Source: Peptococcaceae bacterium
Lineage (GTDB): Bacteria > Bacillota > Desulfitobacteriia > Desulfitobacteriales > Syntrophobotulaceae
Reading direction: 5' to 3'
DNA length: 35,991 nucleotides
Assembly: GCA_012839895.1 (NCBI GenBank)
Contig: DUML01000102.1
Location: 1-35,991 of the forward strand
Shown one piece after another: positions 14,815-23,989 of this stretch; positions within the stretch are counted from its first letter, which is position 1, and each line of letters starts with the position of its first letter. The position numbers and the translations under genes are program-made. A model generated the notes under the pieces. The model ran no database searches and was not told where the DNA came from. It saw only the letters and a program-made list of their open reading frames with translations.

Positions 14815-17610
14815 TTAAGATAAGATTATTTTTTTATGTTTTACCTTGAGTTTTTTGCTAAAGAGAAGAAATACCAAGAAGAGAAGCATCCCCACACTAA
14901 TCCCCGTAATAACCATACCGACGGTTAAGCCTTTAGGGGCGAATTTCAGGAGTATTTCATGCTCGCCGGGGGGAACTTCCACCCCGAGGAAAGCCCGGCC
15001 GATTTTTCTGGTAGGAGCCTTCTGGCCGTCGATAAAGGCTTGCCAGCCAGGGTCATATAAAATAGAAGTAAATAGCAAGTCCTTGCCTTCACCGGTAACA
15101 GTAACCTTTCCCTGGACTGAAGTCCCCTCCACTCGGATGTTTTCCAGGGGGTTGTTACGGAGAGGAAGAATGGCCCTAGCGAGTGCATCTTCGCATAAAT
15201 AGTAGAAATACTTCTTAGCTAAGGTAAATCCTTGATTGCGGAAGGTAAGGCGGACGTGCAGTTCGGCTCCTTGGCGCTGATAGCCCAGGTCAACAATTCT
15301 TTTATTGTAGAGGGGAAGGTAGCCCTTGATTTCCTGATCATTAACATAAATTTTGACCTCGTTGGTAATGGTTTGGAAACAGGCATAGGCCTGGCCTTCT
15401 TCAGGGCATACCAAGGTATATTCTACAGAAGCTTCCTGGGAGGTATTAACCCGGCCGATAACTTCTTTGCCCTGTTCCAGGCTCAAAAAAGCATTGTCTA
15501 ATTTGGTATCCTTGAGAGTGAGAGGCCGGAAATAAGCCTGAAATTTGTTTTCTTCGCTGTAGCCATGAGCCAAATTGAGCAGGGTGTTCTGCAGGGTGAA
15601 AGGGTTATCGTCTTTGGTCGGGTCATATATAAGCAGGTCGCGGTGGGTGAGAAAGGCCAGCGGTAAAGCGTAGTTATTTCGGTAAGCCTTAAATTCGCCT
15701 TTATCCATTATTTCTTGGTAACCCAGCCCTTTCTCTCCTGCTGAAAGTACATATTTTATACCCAGCAAGGACTCTGTTACAGCGGTGGAGCCGGCAAAAT
15801 TAATTGATTTATAGCTGGCGGTAGTTAAAAAACCAAGCTGCCTTAAAGCCCAATGGGCTTCGGTATTGGCGGCGGAACTAAAATGAGCTACCCCCGGATA
15901 GTATAAATTCATCGGGTCATTGAAAGTTCGTCCGCCAATTCTCTCCATCCGGTAAAAGCTTGGGTCTTTGGTTTGCAGTTCCGGAATAAAAGGCTCAAGT
16001 TTGCTTAAAGTCCGTTCATAGTCCTGTTTGGTTACATATTGAAATTCCCCGTTCATCTTCCCGAGCAAATACCAGGTGTTAAGGGAAGTTTCCACCATAA
16101 TAAGGGCACTCAAACAAAGCAAAAAAAGCTTTCTTCTCGGCTGGGAAACAGTGAGCCATCCTGCCAGAAGCAGGGAGTAAATACCATAGAACAAAATGCT
16201 AATCATCAGCATTTTAGCAGAAAGGAGCGGGCTGTTAATTTTTTGTATAATTACGACCAGAGCCAGCCAGAGAAAGCAGCTCCGGTACAGCCGGGGGAGA
16301 TCCGCTTTGTTAAGGTGTTGTAAACTTCTTAAAGCCAGGAAAAGAAGCAAAAAGGAGAAAACAAAGGAATAGCGGTGCGGGAACCAGTCCGGCCGGTCAA
16401 AGGCGTGCCAGATGACATCCAAATTGGAAAAGTCAAAGCTAATAATAAGGAAAACCAAAAGGGCGGAATAAATTAATTTCTCCCCCCTGGGGATATTCTT
16501 TTGGCAATAGTAGAGGGGAAGCAACAGAAGGGGCAATATCCCGCAGTAGATATTGGGTGTCCCCTTATTCTGCAGGGTATCGTAGCTTCCCGGCTGAGTT
16601 TTGGTGAGAAGGTCCAAGAGGGGGAAATTTATTTGCCAATCGAAGGCCGTACTGAGGTTGGGCCCTCCTTGCCCATTTTTTAAAGCCAAGAAGGTGGGGA
16701 TTAATAATACTGCGGCACAGCCGGCGGCGAGAACGGCGGAAAAACTAAAGAGGAAAAATTTACGGGCGAAAAGCCTGAGAGATTGCCTTGTAAAGGGCTG
16801 CCGGGAGAAAAAAGCCGCCAGGAAGTAAAGAAAGGAGAAAAGGCCAACCATATAAGATATGTAATAATTGGCTAAGAAAATAACGATTAAGCTGAGTAAA
16901 AACAAAAGATATTTATTATCACGGAGTATTTTCTCCACGCCCAAGAGAACCAAGGGTAAGAGAATAACACCGTCCAGCCACATGAGGTTAAACGAATAAG
17001 ACACCGAATAAGCCATTAAAGCATACAAAACGGAGAAGATTAAAAGGAGTAGTTTAGATTCGGAGTTCCATTTGGAATCAAGGTGCGAAACAGGGTTCGG
17101 TTTAGGCTCATCGGCAGCCGGAGCTTGGGCGGAAGGAGATGGACTGGCTGCCAGACTATGCCCGAAAGTATTATTAGCGTAGATAGCAAAAGTTAAGCCG
17201 GCCGCGGCAATTTTCAGAAGAGTTATTAGGAATAATGCTTCGGTCAGGTTTTCTTTGGGAAAGAGGACAATTAAGAGCGAAAAAGGGCTGGCCAGGTAGT
17301 AGGCGAATAGCCCCAAAAAATTTAGCCCTAATCCGGCCTGCCAAGAATAAAGGAGGCTTTGGCCTTGGGTCAAAATCTCATAATAAGTGGCGAAGAAATC
17401 AACATATTGCCCGCTTAAGTCGCAGATCAGCACTGTCTTGTCTCCCAAGGGATACATGCCGTGCTTCAAGTAGACAAGTCCCAGGATAAAGAAAGGGAGG
17501 AAAAAGGCTAAAAAATAGAGGGCAAAAGAAGAATTTGCTATACTATTTAATTTTTGACTGGTTCGTTTTAAGGTTATTATCTTTAAATACTTTCCATCCA
17601 TGGCAATCAT
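14815..17610 (-). CDS. YfhO-family membrane glycosyltransferase
   Basis: The 931-residue protein begins with about 13 membrane helices (to roughly residue 500). A large extracytoplasmic region follows, and a final helix (about 895-920) ends in a basic tail. The N-terminal loop with GDKTVLICDLSGQYVDFFATY, WQAGLGLNFLG and the FPHRYSFVFSFLLL segment near 410 are typical of YfhO proteins, GT-C-type transferases that use polyprenyl-phosphate sugars. In Bacillus, YfhO works with the CsbB glycosyltransferase to decorate lipoteichoic acid. Here the same partners lie upstream: a CsbB/GtrB-like transferase and a GtrA-like protein. A Pro/Ala/Ser-rich cytoplasmic or outer loop near 155-175 is a lineage-specific insert. 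The ribosome site is weak, so the exact start (ATG 17610 or ATG 17601) is uncertain. Confidence 0.85.
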   Translation of the reverse strand: MIAMDGKYLKIITLKRTSQKLNSIANSSFALYFLAFFLPFFILGLVYLKHGMYPLGDKTVLICDLSGQYVDFFATYYEILTQGQSLLYSWQAGLGLNFLGLFAYYLASPFSLLIVLFPKENLTEALFLITLLKIAAAGLTFAIYANNTFGHSLAASPSPSAQAPAADEPKPNPVSHLDSKWNSESKLLLLIFSVLYALMAYSVSYSFNLMWLDGVILLPLVLLGVEKILRDNKYLLFLLSLIVIFLANYYISYMVGLFSFLYFLAAFFSRQPFTRQSLRLFARKFFLFSFSAVLAAGCAAVLLIPTFLALKNGQGGPNLSTAFDWQINFPLLDLLTKTQPGSYDTLQNKGTPNIYCGILPLLLLPLYYCQKNIPRGEKLIYSALLVFLIISFDFSNLDVIWHAFDRPDWFPHRYSFVFSFLLLFLALRSLQHLNKADLPRLYRSCFLWLALVVIIQKINSPLLSAKMLMISILFYGIYSLLLAGWLTVSQPRRKLFLLCLSALIMVETSLNTWYLLGKMNGEFQYVTKQDYERTLSKLEPFIPELQTKDPSFYRMERIGGRTFNDPMNLYYPGVAHFSSAANTEAHWALRQLGFLTTASYKSINFAGSTAVTESLLGIKYVLSAGEKGLGYQEIMDKGEFKAYRNNYALPLAFLTHRDLLIYDPTKDDNPFTLQNTLLNLAHGYSEENKFQAYFRPLTLKDTKLDNAFLSLEQGKEVIGRVNTSQEASVEYTLVCPEEGQAYACFQTITNEVKIYVNDQEIKGYLPLYNKRIVDLGYQRQGAELHVRLTFRNQGFTLAKKYFYYLCEDALARAILPLRNNPLENIRVEGTSVQGKVTVTGEGKDLLFTSILYDPGWQAFIDGQKAPTRKIGRAFLGVEVPPGEHEILLKFAPKGLTVGMVITGISVGMLLFLVFLLFSKKLKVKHKKIILS

Positions 17611-17709
17611 ACTTCATCTAGTAGGATTATAAGTTATTTCTGTCTATTACCAACTATTAACGGGAAATAGCTTGTTATAATTAAGCTTATGGCTACCCCA
17701 GACTTTATA

Positions 17710-18120
17710 CTAACTTCTCGGTTGGATTTCCTTAAATACGAAAAGCTTGCTGGCTAAGTAATTAAAGACAATTACTATAATATTGGCTATTATTTTGGCT
17801 GCTAAGTCATTGAAGAGGAGGAACTCAACCATAAAAATCATGGCGAAAATATCCAAGCTGTAGGAGAGTACCCTGGATAAAAAGAAGGAGCCCAATTCTT
17901 TGGAAATAGTCAGGAAATCCTGCTCTCTGCTTTCAAAGACATAGAACTTATTTGTGACATAAGCAAAAAGGACGGAGAGCAGCCAAGCGATAGTGGCAGC
18001 GATCTTAAAATCAAGCTGCAAGAGTTTGCTTAAAAAGGCATAGCTTATGATGTTGACTAAAGTTGTGAAGACTCCAAAGATTAAGTAATTGAGAAGTTCT
18101 TTTTTTAGTTTCATAAGCAC
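17710..18120 (-). CDS. GtrA-like membrane protein (putative polyprenyl-phosphate sugar flippase)
   Basis: This 136-residue protein has four membrane helices. It starts with the GtrA signature (NYLIFGVFTTLVNIISYAFL) and ends FNYLASKLFVFKE, with the mid-motif AYVTNKFYVFES near 55-65. GtrA proteins are thought to flip or help present sugar-linked polyprenyl phosphates across the membrane. The gene is between the glycosyltransferase and the YfhO gene on the same strand, as expected for a three-part system. It reads from the ATG at 18120 or the ATG two codons downstream at 18114; the ribosome site is weak. Confidence 0.88.
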   Translation of the reverse strand: MLMKLKKELLNYLIFGVFTTLVNIISYAFLSKLLQLDFKIAATIAWLLSVLFAYVTNKFYVFESREQDFLTISKELGSFFLSRVLSYSLDIFAMIFMVEFLLFNDLAAKIIANIIVIVFNYLASKLFVFKEIQPRS

Positions 18121-18134
18121 CTATTTTTACATTC

Positions 18135-18258
18135 CGGACAAGATCCTTCGAGCTTCGCCCTCAGGACGACATGTTTCGTGAGTCGGGGCGTTAAGTCTTT
18201 CAAACGCCATCATGCGAAGTGAAGGAACTTATACCCTTAGGATGACAGTGATGACATA
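18135..18258. repeat. Degenerate dispersed repeat in the glycosyltransferase-GtrA gap
   Basis: The segment AGATCCTTCGAGCTTCGCC plus CTCAGGACGAC (18135-18166) is a diverged reverse copy of the GTCATTCTGAGCGAAGCGAAGAATCT-type repeat seen at 35894. A second partial copy (CTTAGGATGACAGTGATGACA) lies at 18237-18257. The repeat lies inside an operon gap and may form RNA hairpins there. Confidence 0.5.
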
Positions 18259-18279
18259 GTAAAGGAGCAAAGACTCCTA

Positions 18280-19215
18280 TTAGACTTTTTTGCCATTATA
18301 TTCATCTACAAAATAAAGGGGACGTCGCTTTGTTTCGTTAAAGATGCGTCCGATATATTCCCCGATAATCCCCAGGGAGAGAAGCTGGATTCCTCCAAGG
18401 AAAAGGATAATAACCATAAGGGAAGGATACCCCTGGACAGGTTCCCCATAGATAATAGTTTTAAAAATTATGAACATCATATAACAAAAAGCGCAAATAG
18501 ATATTATTGACCCCAAAAGGCTGGAAAGCCGCAAAGGCACAGTTGTGAAGGAAGTAATTCCTTCAATAGCCAGGTCCAGAAGCTTAAGGTAATTCCACTT
18601 AGTCTTTCCTGCTGCCCGTGGATCCCGGTCAAATAAAATTTCCTTTTTATTAAAGCCTATCCAATCAAACATACCTTTAGTGTAGCGCTGGGTTTCCCGC
18701 AACTGTTTTAAGGCATTAACACAGCGCCGGTCTAACAGGCGAAAGTCGCCGGTGTTTTCTTGAATAGGTATTTTGCTAAATTTCTGAAGCAACTTATAAA
18801 AAATATTGGCTGTGGATTTTTTGAACCAGGTTTCCCCGCGCCGGCTGTTTCTCTTGGCGAAGACATCATCATAGCCTTCTTCCCAATATTTAACCATTTG
18901 TGGTATCAGCTCAGGTGGGTCTTGCAGGTCGGCATCAATAATCACGACAGCATCACCGGTAGCATAGTCTAAACCGGCAATCATGGCGATTTCCTTACCG
19001 TAATTTCTGGATAGGTCAATATAGGAAATCCTGCGGTCTTTTTTCTGCAGGTCTTTAATAATATCCAAGGTTCTGTCTCGGCTGCCGTCGTTTACAAAAA
19101 GGATTTCCAAGTCATAATTGGCTAGGTTCGTCAGGACTTTATCAAGTCTGGCATGGAGCTGGGGAAGGACTTCTTCTTCATTATAAGCAGGTATTAAAAT
19201 GGTAATCTTTTTCAT
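18280..19215 (-). CDS. Polyprenyl-phosphate glycosyltransferase (GtrB/CsbB/DPM1-like, GT2)
   Basis: I start at the ATG at 19215 (MKKITILIPAYNEEE; 311 residues), preceded by GGTGGAA; a TTG four codons earlier is less likely. The GT-A domain shows the GT2 motifs PAYNEE, FVNDGSRDRT (about 45-54), and IDADLQDPPEL with the metal-binding DAD near 94-96. Two C-terminal helices (about 225-255 and 265-290) anchor it, followed by GEYIGRIFNETKRRP, a common GtrB/CsbB ending. It would load a sugar from a nucleotide donor onto undecaprenyl phosphate at the inner face. GtrA and YfhO downstream would flip and transfer it. The sugar and acceptor cannot be read from sequence. Confidence 0.93.
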   Translation of the reverse strand: MKKITILIPAYNEEEVLPQLHARLDKVLTNLANYDLEILFVNDGSRDRTLDIIKDLQKKDRRISYIDLSRNYGKEIAMIAGLDYATGDAVVIIDADLQDPPELIPQMVKYWEEGYDDVFAKRNSRRGETWFKKSTANIFYKLLQKFSKIPIQENTGDFRLLDRRCVNALKQLRETQRYTKGMFDWIGFNKKEILFDRDPRAAGKTKWNYLKLLDLAIEGITSFTTVPLRLSSLLGSIISICAFCYMMFIIFKTIIYGEPVQGYPSLMVIILFLGGIQLLSLGIIGEYIGRIFNETKRRPLYFVDEYNGKKV

Positions 19216-19507
19216 TATTTCCACCAACTCCGTTATTTTGGCAAAATATTCATAATCTATATTTTGAACAGGTCAAAGCGGTTATTATACATCTGACCGT
19301 AATTTCTTCTCGAGCTTTAGGGTTTTGAAACTTGCTCCAGTTAAGCAGCCGTGCTAGAGTTATTACAAAGGGTATGTAAATACTTAGTAATTAACAGCAA
19401 AAAGAATTCACAGCGAAAAACGAATACAATAAAAGGAAATACAAATAGCAATACGGACATGACAGACATTTGATAATTGTTTTAATGTTCTACGGCGGGG
19501 GTTGAAA

Positions 19508-20353
19508 ATGAAGGAAAAAATTAAGGAGTTTCTTTTAATAAATTTAGGCCTTTTCTTAGTGGCCGCAGGAATTGTCCTTTTTAAAATTCCGAATAACTTT
19601 GCTACCGGGGGAGTCAGCGGTATTGCCATTATAATCGACAAGTATACCACTGCCCCTGTCGGTCTATTAATGCTGATTATTAATATTATCCTGGTTATTT
19701 TGGGGTTTATCTTTCTAGGCCGGGACTTTGGCTCCAAAACTGTCTATTCCAGTTTTGTATTATCCGGGATGGTTTGGTTATTAGAAAAGTTAATCGTGAT
19801 TACTAATCCTCTGACTGACGATACCTTATTGGAATTAATCTTTGCAATTATGCTGCCGGCTATCGGTTCGGCTATTGTTTTTAACTGCAATGCCTCCACC
19901 GGCGGGACAGATATCGTGGCCAAAATCTTAAATAAATATACGGCGATTAATATTGGCAAAACTTTATTTATTGCTGACTTTGGCATCGCCGTAACAGCCC
20001 TTTTCGTCTTTGGGGTGAAAACAGGCCTTTATTCTATCCTGGGATTGATTCTGAAAGCCTTTATTGTTGATTTGGCTATTGAAGGTATGAATATCAGTAA
20101 GCAATTTGTGATCGTCAGCGATAAATCACGGGAGATCCAAGAATTTATAGTCAACGAACTAAAAAGAGGCGCTACTGTGCATAAAGCTTACGGAGCATTT
20201 ACTCATGATGAAAAAGAGGTCATTACGACTATTATGAGCAGGTGGCAGGCTGTTAGGCTCCGCAAGTTTATTAGGGAAATTGACAAAAATGCCTTTATCG
20301 CTATAACCTCTTCTTCCGAGATTATAGGTAAAGGCTTTAGAAATGTGCAGTAA
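19508..20353 (+). CDS. YitT family membrane protein
   Basis: The 281-residue protein (ATG at 19508, with a GGGGG site about 7 nt upstream; a TTG two codons earlier is also open) has five to six membrane helices. These include the typical N-terminal NLGLFLVAAGIVLFKIPNNFATGGVSGIAII and the segment CNASTGGTDIVAKIL near 130. A soluble C-terminal DUF2179 domain (about 195-280) with SDKSREIQEFIV and RGATVHKAYGAFT follows. YitT proteins are common in Firmicutes and have no settled function. It is convergent with the NlpC/P60 gene, with only 2 nt between stop codons and no terminator between them, so the two transcripts must overlap. Confidence 0.92.
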   Translation: MKEKIKEFLLINLGLFLVAAGIVLFKIPNNFATGGVSGIAIIIDKYTTAPVGLLMLIINIILVILGFIFLGRDFGSKTVYSSFVLSGMVWLLEKLIVITNPLTDDTLLELIFAIMLPAIGSAIVFNCNASTGGTDIVAKILNKYTAINIGKTLFIADFGIAVTALFVFGVKTGLYSILGLILKAFIVDLAIEGMNISKQFVIVSDKSREIQEFIVNELKRGATVHKAYGAFTHDEKEVITTIMSRWQAVRLRKFIREIDKNAFIAITSSSEIIGKGFRNVQ

Positions 20354-20355
20354 GG

Positions 20356-21174
20356 TTACAGAATCCTCTTGGCGCCCAAATATCTAGACTGCCAATATGA
20401 GGAGAAAGAACTGATGGTCACACCTTTGGAAGATGAAGCGTGGATGAACTGCCCATTACCGATATAAATGCCGACGTGGTCGGTAACCTTGTCGCCGTCA
20501 AAAGAGAAGAAGACCAGGTCAGCCATCTGAAGATTGGCAAAAGCTACTGCTGTACCTGTATTATATTGATCCCGGGAAACACGAGGCAGGGTTATACCGT
20601 GCTTTTCATAGACATATTTGACATAACCGGAGCAGTCAAAACCCTTATCGGGGGTTGTCCCACCCCAAAGGTATTTAACCCCAAGGTATTGTTTGGCAGT
20701 ATTCACCAAGGCAGAAGCTTTGCTGCCGGCGTTGCTCTGGGGAGTGTTCGTAGAGGCAGGTTTTGAGGCTGGCTGAGACTTGCTGGCACTGGAAGTTGCT
20801 GTTGTGGAAGTTTTCTTTGAGGAAGAAGCAACTGTTGTTTTAGCCGCAGGTTTTTGCGCTCCAGCCGCTTTAGCAGCCTGTTCTTTTTGCTTTTTTTCCA
20901 GTTCTTTTTGTGCTTGTTCTTTTTTCTCCTGCTCTTTTTTCTCTTTTTCTTTCTTCTCCAGCTCTTCTTTTTCTTTTTGCTCTATTTCTTGGCTTTCAAG
21001 TTCTTGATCGTTTTGTTTGGCATTAATTTGTTCTGCATTAATAAGTTTTAAATTATCTTCCGCAGTTAATTGGCCGGTGAGAACTGGTCCGTTAGCCGCA
21101 AGGGGCTTAACCATTCCGACAAGTAAAGTCATCCCCAGCAGCAAGGGAATAATAATAGAGTATAAAAGCTTCAA
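20356..21174 (-). CDS. Secreted NlpC/P60 peptidoglycan hydrolase
   Basis: I choose the TTG at 21174 because AAAGGA lies about 10 nt upstream and a signal peptide follows at once (hydrophobic residues about 3-21, ending PLAA). The mature protein has a long Lys/Glu/Gln-rich helix (about 55-105), probably a coiled coil, then an Ala/Ser/Thr/Pro-rich linker, and an NlpC/P60 domain (about 150-272). Catalytic residues are Cys181 (DCSGYVKYVY), His233 (TDHVGIYIGNG) and His245 (FIHASS). Enzymes of this type cut D-Glu-meso-DAP bonds in cell-wall peptides. A longer frame from 21261 exists but has no signal peptide at its start. Confidence 0.92.
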   Translation of the reverse strand: MKLLYSIIIPLLLGMTLLVGMVKPLAANGPVLTGQLTAEDNLKLINAEQINAKQNDQELESQEIEQKEKEELEKKEKEKKEQEKKEQAQKELEKKQKEQAAKAAGAQKPAAKTTVASSSKKTSTTATSSASKSQPASKPASTNTPQSNAGSKASALVNTAKQYLGVKYLWGGTTPDKGFDCSGYVKYVYEKHGITLPRVSRDQYNTGTAVAFANLQMADLVFFSFDGDKVTDHVGIYIGNGQFIHASSSKGVTISSFSSYWQSRYLGAKRIL

Positions 21175-21470
21175 ATTTAGCACGTCCTTTCTTTTGGTAC
21201 ACTCCCAAGAGATTGCGACTGGCCAAACAAGCTGCTTCCTAGTATAAGTGAGCAAATACACATTTTCCTTGTAAAATTCTTGGTTAAGTTGAAGAAAATA
21301 ACCAATTTTGACCCCATTTTTGGTAACAATAGTTCAAATTACAAAAAGGATAAAATATTTAAATCTAATTCCTAACAAAAAGACTACAAAAATGTTAGAA
21401 TGGTATAAATTACTTTGAAAAAAGGGAAGAAAAGGATAGTGGGAAGGCTTCCCTGGCCAAGGAGGCAATT

Positions 21471-21740
21471 ATGAGCCAAAAATATTTTTACCTACTGTTC
21501 GTTATGGTCAATTTAGGCGGTTTTGCATTAATTGGTATAGATAAAGCAAAAGCCGAAAGGAGACGCCGGCGTATTCCCGAAAGGAATTTTTTCCTGCTGG
21601 GTTTGTGCGGGGGAGCTATCGGGGTATATTTAGGAATGAGGCTCTTTCGGCATAAAACTAAACATTGGCAATTTGTTTATGGGATACCGTTTTTGATTCT
21701 GTTGAATTTGGGAGTATTATATTTCTTGCTCTGGCGCTAA
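21471..21740 (+). CDS. DUF1294 small membrane protein
   Basis: The 89-residue protein has two or three membrane helices (3-20, 43-58, 68-88). It carries the DUF1294 hallmark set DKAKAERRRRRIPERNFFLLGLCGGAIGVYLGM and the FRHKTKHWQFxxGIP turn. The function of the family is not known. AAGGAGG lies 7 nt before the ATG. It stands alone between the NlpC/P60 gene (divergent) and the Amj gene. Confidence 0.9.
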   Translation: MSQKYFYLLFVMVNLGGFALIGIDKAKAERRRRRIPERNFFLLGLCGGAIGVYLGMRLFRHKTKHWQFVYGIPFLILLNLGVLYFLLWR

Positions 21741-21843
21741 CATTTAGCAGATGCAATGAAGCTTATTGAAAAATAATTTTTATGAAGGTTTATGTTTTGT
21801 GAGATAGACATAAATTTAAAGCATAACTTTCTAACATAAAAAA

Positions 21844-21863
21844 TCCGGCATAAAAAAACCGGA
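21844..21863 (-). terminator. Terminator-like hairpin of minus-strand polarity
   Basis: TCCGG (21844-21848) pairs with CCGGA (21859-21863). On the minus strand the stem is followed by six T's, the wrong direction for both plus-strand neighbours. It may block antisense transcription from the Amj side or be a repeat relic. Confidence 0.35.
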
Positions 21864-21919
21864 CCAAAGAATATATCCGGATGTATTTTTGACAATAGTG
21901 GTATTGGGAGGTTTGCTCT

Positions 21920-22711
21920 ATGCAGAATACCCTCCTCCAACTTTTTGTTTTGACGGTTATAATTCACTTAATTGATACTTTGGCCTATTCTGTCCGGCTA
22001 AACTCGGTAAAAAGCGGGCAGGTAGCCCTGTCCTTTTCCCTTTTTAATATTTTTGTCCTTGTTTCCAGAACAGCCAACACCTTTCAGGCTCCTCTGATTG
22101 GCAGTATTATAGGTTTAAGTATCGCCCAAGGGATTGACCCGATTCTGGATATGCGCAAAATTATCCTGGCTGCCACCGTGGGGACTCTTTCCGGGGTAAT
22201 CTTGATTCCTTCTTTCCTGCGCGTCTTTGGAGCTGCTGTCCGGAGAATGGAGATAACCGGCTCAGTGCCTTCCCTGGTAGTCGAGGCTTTGCACATTAAT
22301 AACATTAAAAGGATGGTTAAAAAAGCCGCCCGACCTTCTAAATCAATGCTTCAGAGATTGCGCTACCGGGAGATTCCCAAAAGGCTTTTGCTCATTAATG
22401 CCTTTGTGACCGGGATTTATACTATCGGAGTGTTATCCGCCAATTACGCGGCGCTTTTGGTAGCTGAAGAATATCGCCTTGCAGCCGCCGCTTCCTCCGG
22501 GATGGTTAATGGGATAGCGACCGTCTTGTTGACCCTGTTTATTGACCCTAAGGCGGCAATCATTACCGACCAGGCTTTAAGAGGCAAAAGGCCTTACGAA
22601 GATGTTAAAGCTTTGGTAGTAGTGCTTATAGGGACTAAACTAATCGGTACTTTGCTGGGGCAGGTCTTATTCTTGCCCGCTGCCCAAATAATCGCGGCCT
22701 TTTATCAGTAG
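21920..22711 (+). CDS. amj: Lipid II flippase Amj family (DUF2837)
   Basis: The 263-residue protein has about six membrane helices. The N-terminus shows HLIDTLAYSVRLNSVKSGQ and SLFNIFVLVSRTANTFQAPLIG, which I recognise as the DUF2837/Amj family. In Bacillus subtilis, Amj is the alternate lipid II flippase that can replace MurJ. Charged cytoplasmic loops (AAVRRMEITG, KKAARPSKSMLQRLRYREIPKR) alternate with helices, and SGMVNGIATVLLTLFIDPKAAIITDQA marks the C-terminal half. The ribosome site GGGAGG lies 10 nt before the ATG. Whether MurJ also exists in this genome cannot be seen here. Confidence 0.85.
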   Translation: MQNTLLQLFVLTVIIHLIDTLAYSVRLNSVKSGQVALSFSLFNIFVLVSRTANTFQAPLIGSIIGLSIAQGIDPILDMRKIILAATVGTLSGVILIPSFLRVFGAAVRRMEITGSVPSLVVEALHINNIKRMVKKAARPSKSMLQRLRYREIPKRLLLINAFVTGIYTIGVLSANYAALLVAEEYRLAAAASSGMVNGIATVLLTLFIDPKAAIITDQALRGKRPYEDVKALVVVLIGTKLIGTLLGQVLFLPAAQIIAAFYQ

Positions 22712-22897
22712 GCTTAGTGATTGCGAAAGAAAGACTGCTGGATAGCAGTGGCGAAAAGTAAGAATGAAAAAAGACCATAAGGAATAAAAAAGGCGATTCG
22801 GTTTACGTGAACGCTTTGAAAGTTGTTCAGGATGCCAATATTTCAGGGTGTTAATATTAAATAAAAGTTAAAAATGTGAAAGGACAGGTTAATTTTT

Positions 22898-23878
22898 ATG
22901 CTTTATATCCGTAATACATCACTTGACCCTCATTATAACCTGGCTTTGGAGGAATATGTTTTAAAAAATCTTGACCCGGGGGAGAGTTACATATTGCTCT
23001 GGCAAAATGAGCCCTCGGTTATTATTGGTCGTTTCCAAAATACTCTGGCTGAAATAAACTCTGACTATATAAAAGAAAATTCTATACACGTTGTGCGGAG
23101 AATAACCGGGGGAGGAGCAGTTTACCATGACTTGGGAAATTTAAACTTTTCCTTTATTGTCCCGGATAAGCAAAAAACCATTGATTTCCGGAAATTTACC
23201 GAACCGGTGCTTAAAGCTTTAGCCCAGATGGGTATCCGGGCTGAACTAAGCGGACGCAATGACCTTACCATTGATAACAAGAAGTTTTCGGGCAATGCCC
23301 AGTATCATTACCGGGACAGGACGTTGCACCATGGTACTATACTTTACAGTTCCCGCTTGGAGGATGTGCAAAAAGCCTTACAGGTTAAACCCCAAAAGAT
23401 CGAATCAAAAGGTATAAAATCTGTGCGCAGCAGGGTAACCAATATCGTGGATTATTTAGAGCATAAGCTCTCTATTGAAGAATTCAGGGAATTGCTGCTG
23501 TACTATCTTTTTGCCGGTCGGCCTATTCAAGAATATAAGCTTACTGAAGAGGATTTGCATAAAATCCATCGCTTAAGGGAAGAAAAATACCTCACTTGGG
23601 AATGGAACTATGGCCATTCTCCATCCTTTAATCTGACCCGCGGCAGGCGGTTTGCCTGGGGGGGAATAGAGGTGGGCTTCAACGTTCAAAAAGGGGTTAT
23701 CCACGACTGTAAGATCTACGGCGACTTTTTCAGCAACGAAAATGTAGATGAACTGGCGCAAAGCATGCGAGGTCTAAGATACCGGGAGGAGGATTTGGCA
23801 GATGCTTTACAGCAAATAGATTTAGCAAAATATTTGCCACAACTAACCAAGGAAGAGTTCTTAAAGCTAATTATTTAG
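22898..23878 (+). CDS. lplA: Lipoate-protein ligase A
   Basis: The 326-residue enzyme attaches lipoate (via lipoyl-AMP) to lysines of lipoyl domains such as GcvH. It has the family start NLALEEYVL, the lipoyl-AMP binding motif RRITGGGAVYHDLGNLNFSF (65-84), and the catalytic region NDLTIDNKKFSGNAQYHY with Lys near 128. A C-terminal accessory domain (from about 245) makes it the full-length LplA type rather than the short LipL/LipM forms. AAAGGACAGG lies upstream of the ATG. A bidirectional terminator follows. It appears monocistronic. Confidence 0.94.
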   Translation: MLYIRNTSLDPHYNLALEEYVLKNLDPGESYILLWQNEPSVIIGRFQNTLAEINSDYIKENSIHVVRRITGGGAVYHDLGNLNFSFIVPDKQKTIDFRKFTEPVLKALAQMGIRAELSGRNDLTIDNKKFSGNAQYHYRDRTLHHGTILYSSRLEDVQKALQVKPQKIESKGIKSVRSRVTNIVDYLEHKLSIEEFRELLLYYLFAGRPIQEYKLTEEDLHKIHRLREEKYLTWEWNYGHSPSFNLTRGRRFAWGGIEVGFNVQKGVIHDCKIYGDFFSNENVDELAQSMRGLRYREEDLADALQQIDLAKYLPQLTKEEFLKLII

Positions 23879-23921
23879 CAATTTAGTAGATTAGTAATAT
23901 TTTGATATAAGAGATTGCATA

Positions 23922-23960
23922 AAAAATAGCTACTAGCCTCGAAAGCCAGTAGCTATTTTT
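23922..23960. terminator. Bidirectional terminator between lplA and the FAH-family gene
   Basis: AAAAATAGCTACT (23922-23934) pairs perfectly with AGTAGCTATTTTT (23948-23960), extended inward by further pairs. T-runs at the 3' side on both strands suit the convergent genes. Confidence 0.9.
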
Positions 23961-23989
23961 ATCCGGCAAATTTTTAATACTGTCTAATT

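Noticed and set aside
21737-21967. Minus-strand frame of 76 codons between DUF1294 and amj
   Set aside because: It overlaps the amj start and has no ribosome site or family features.
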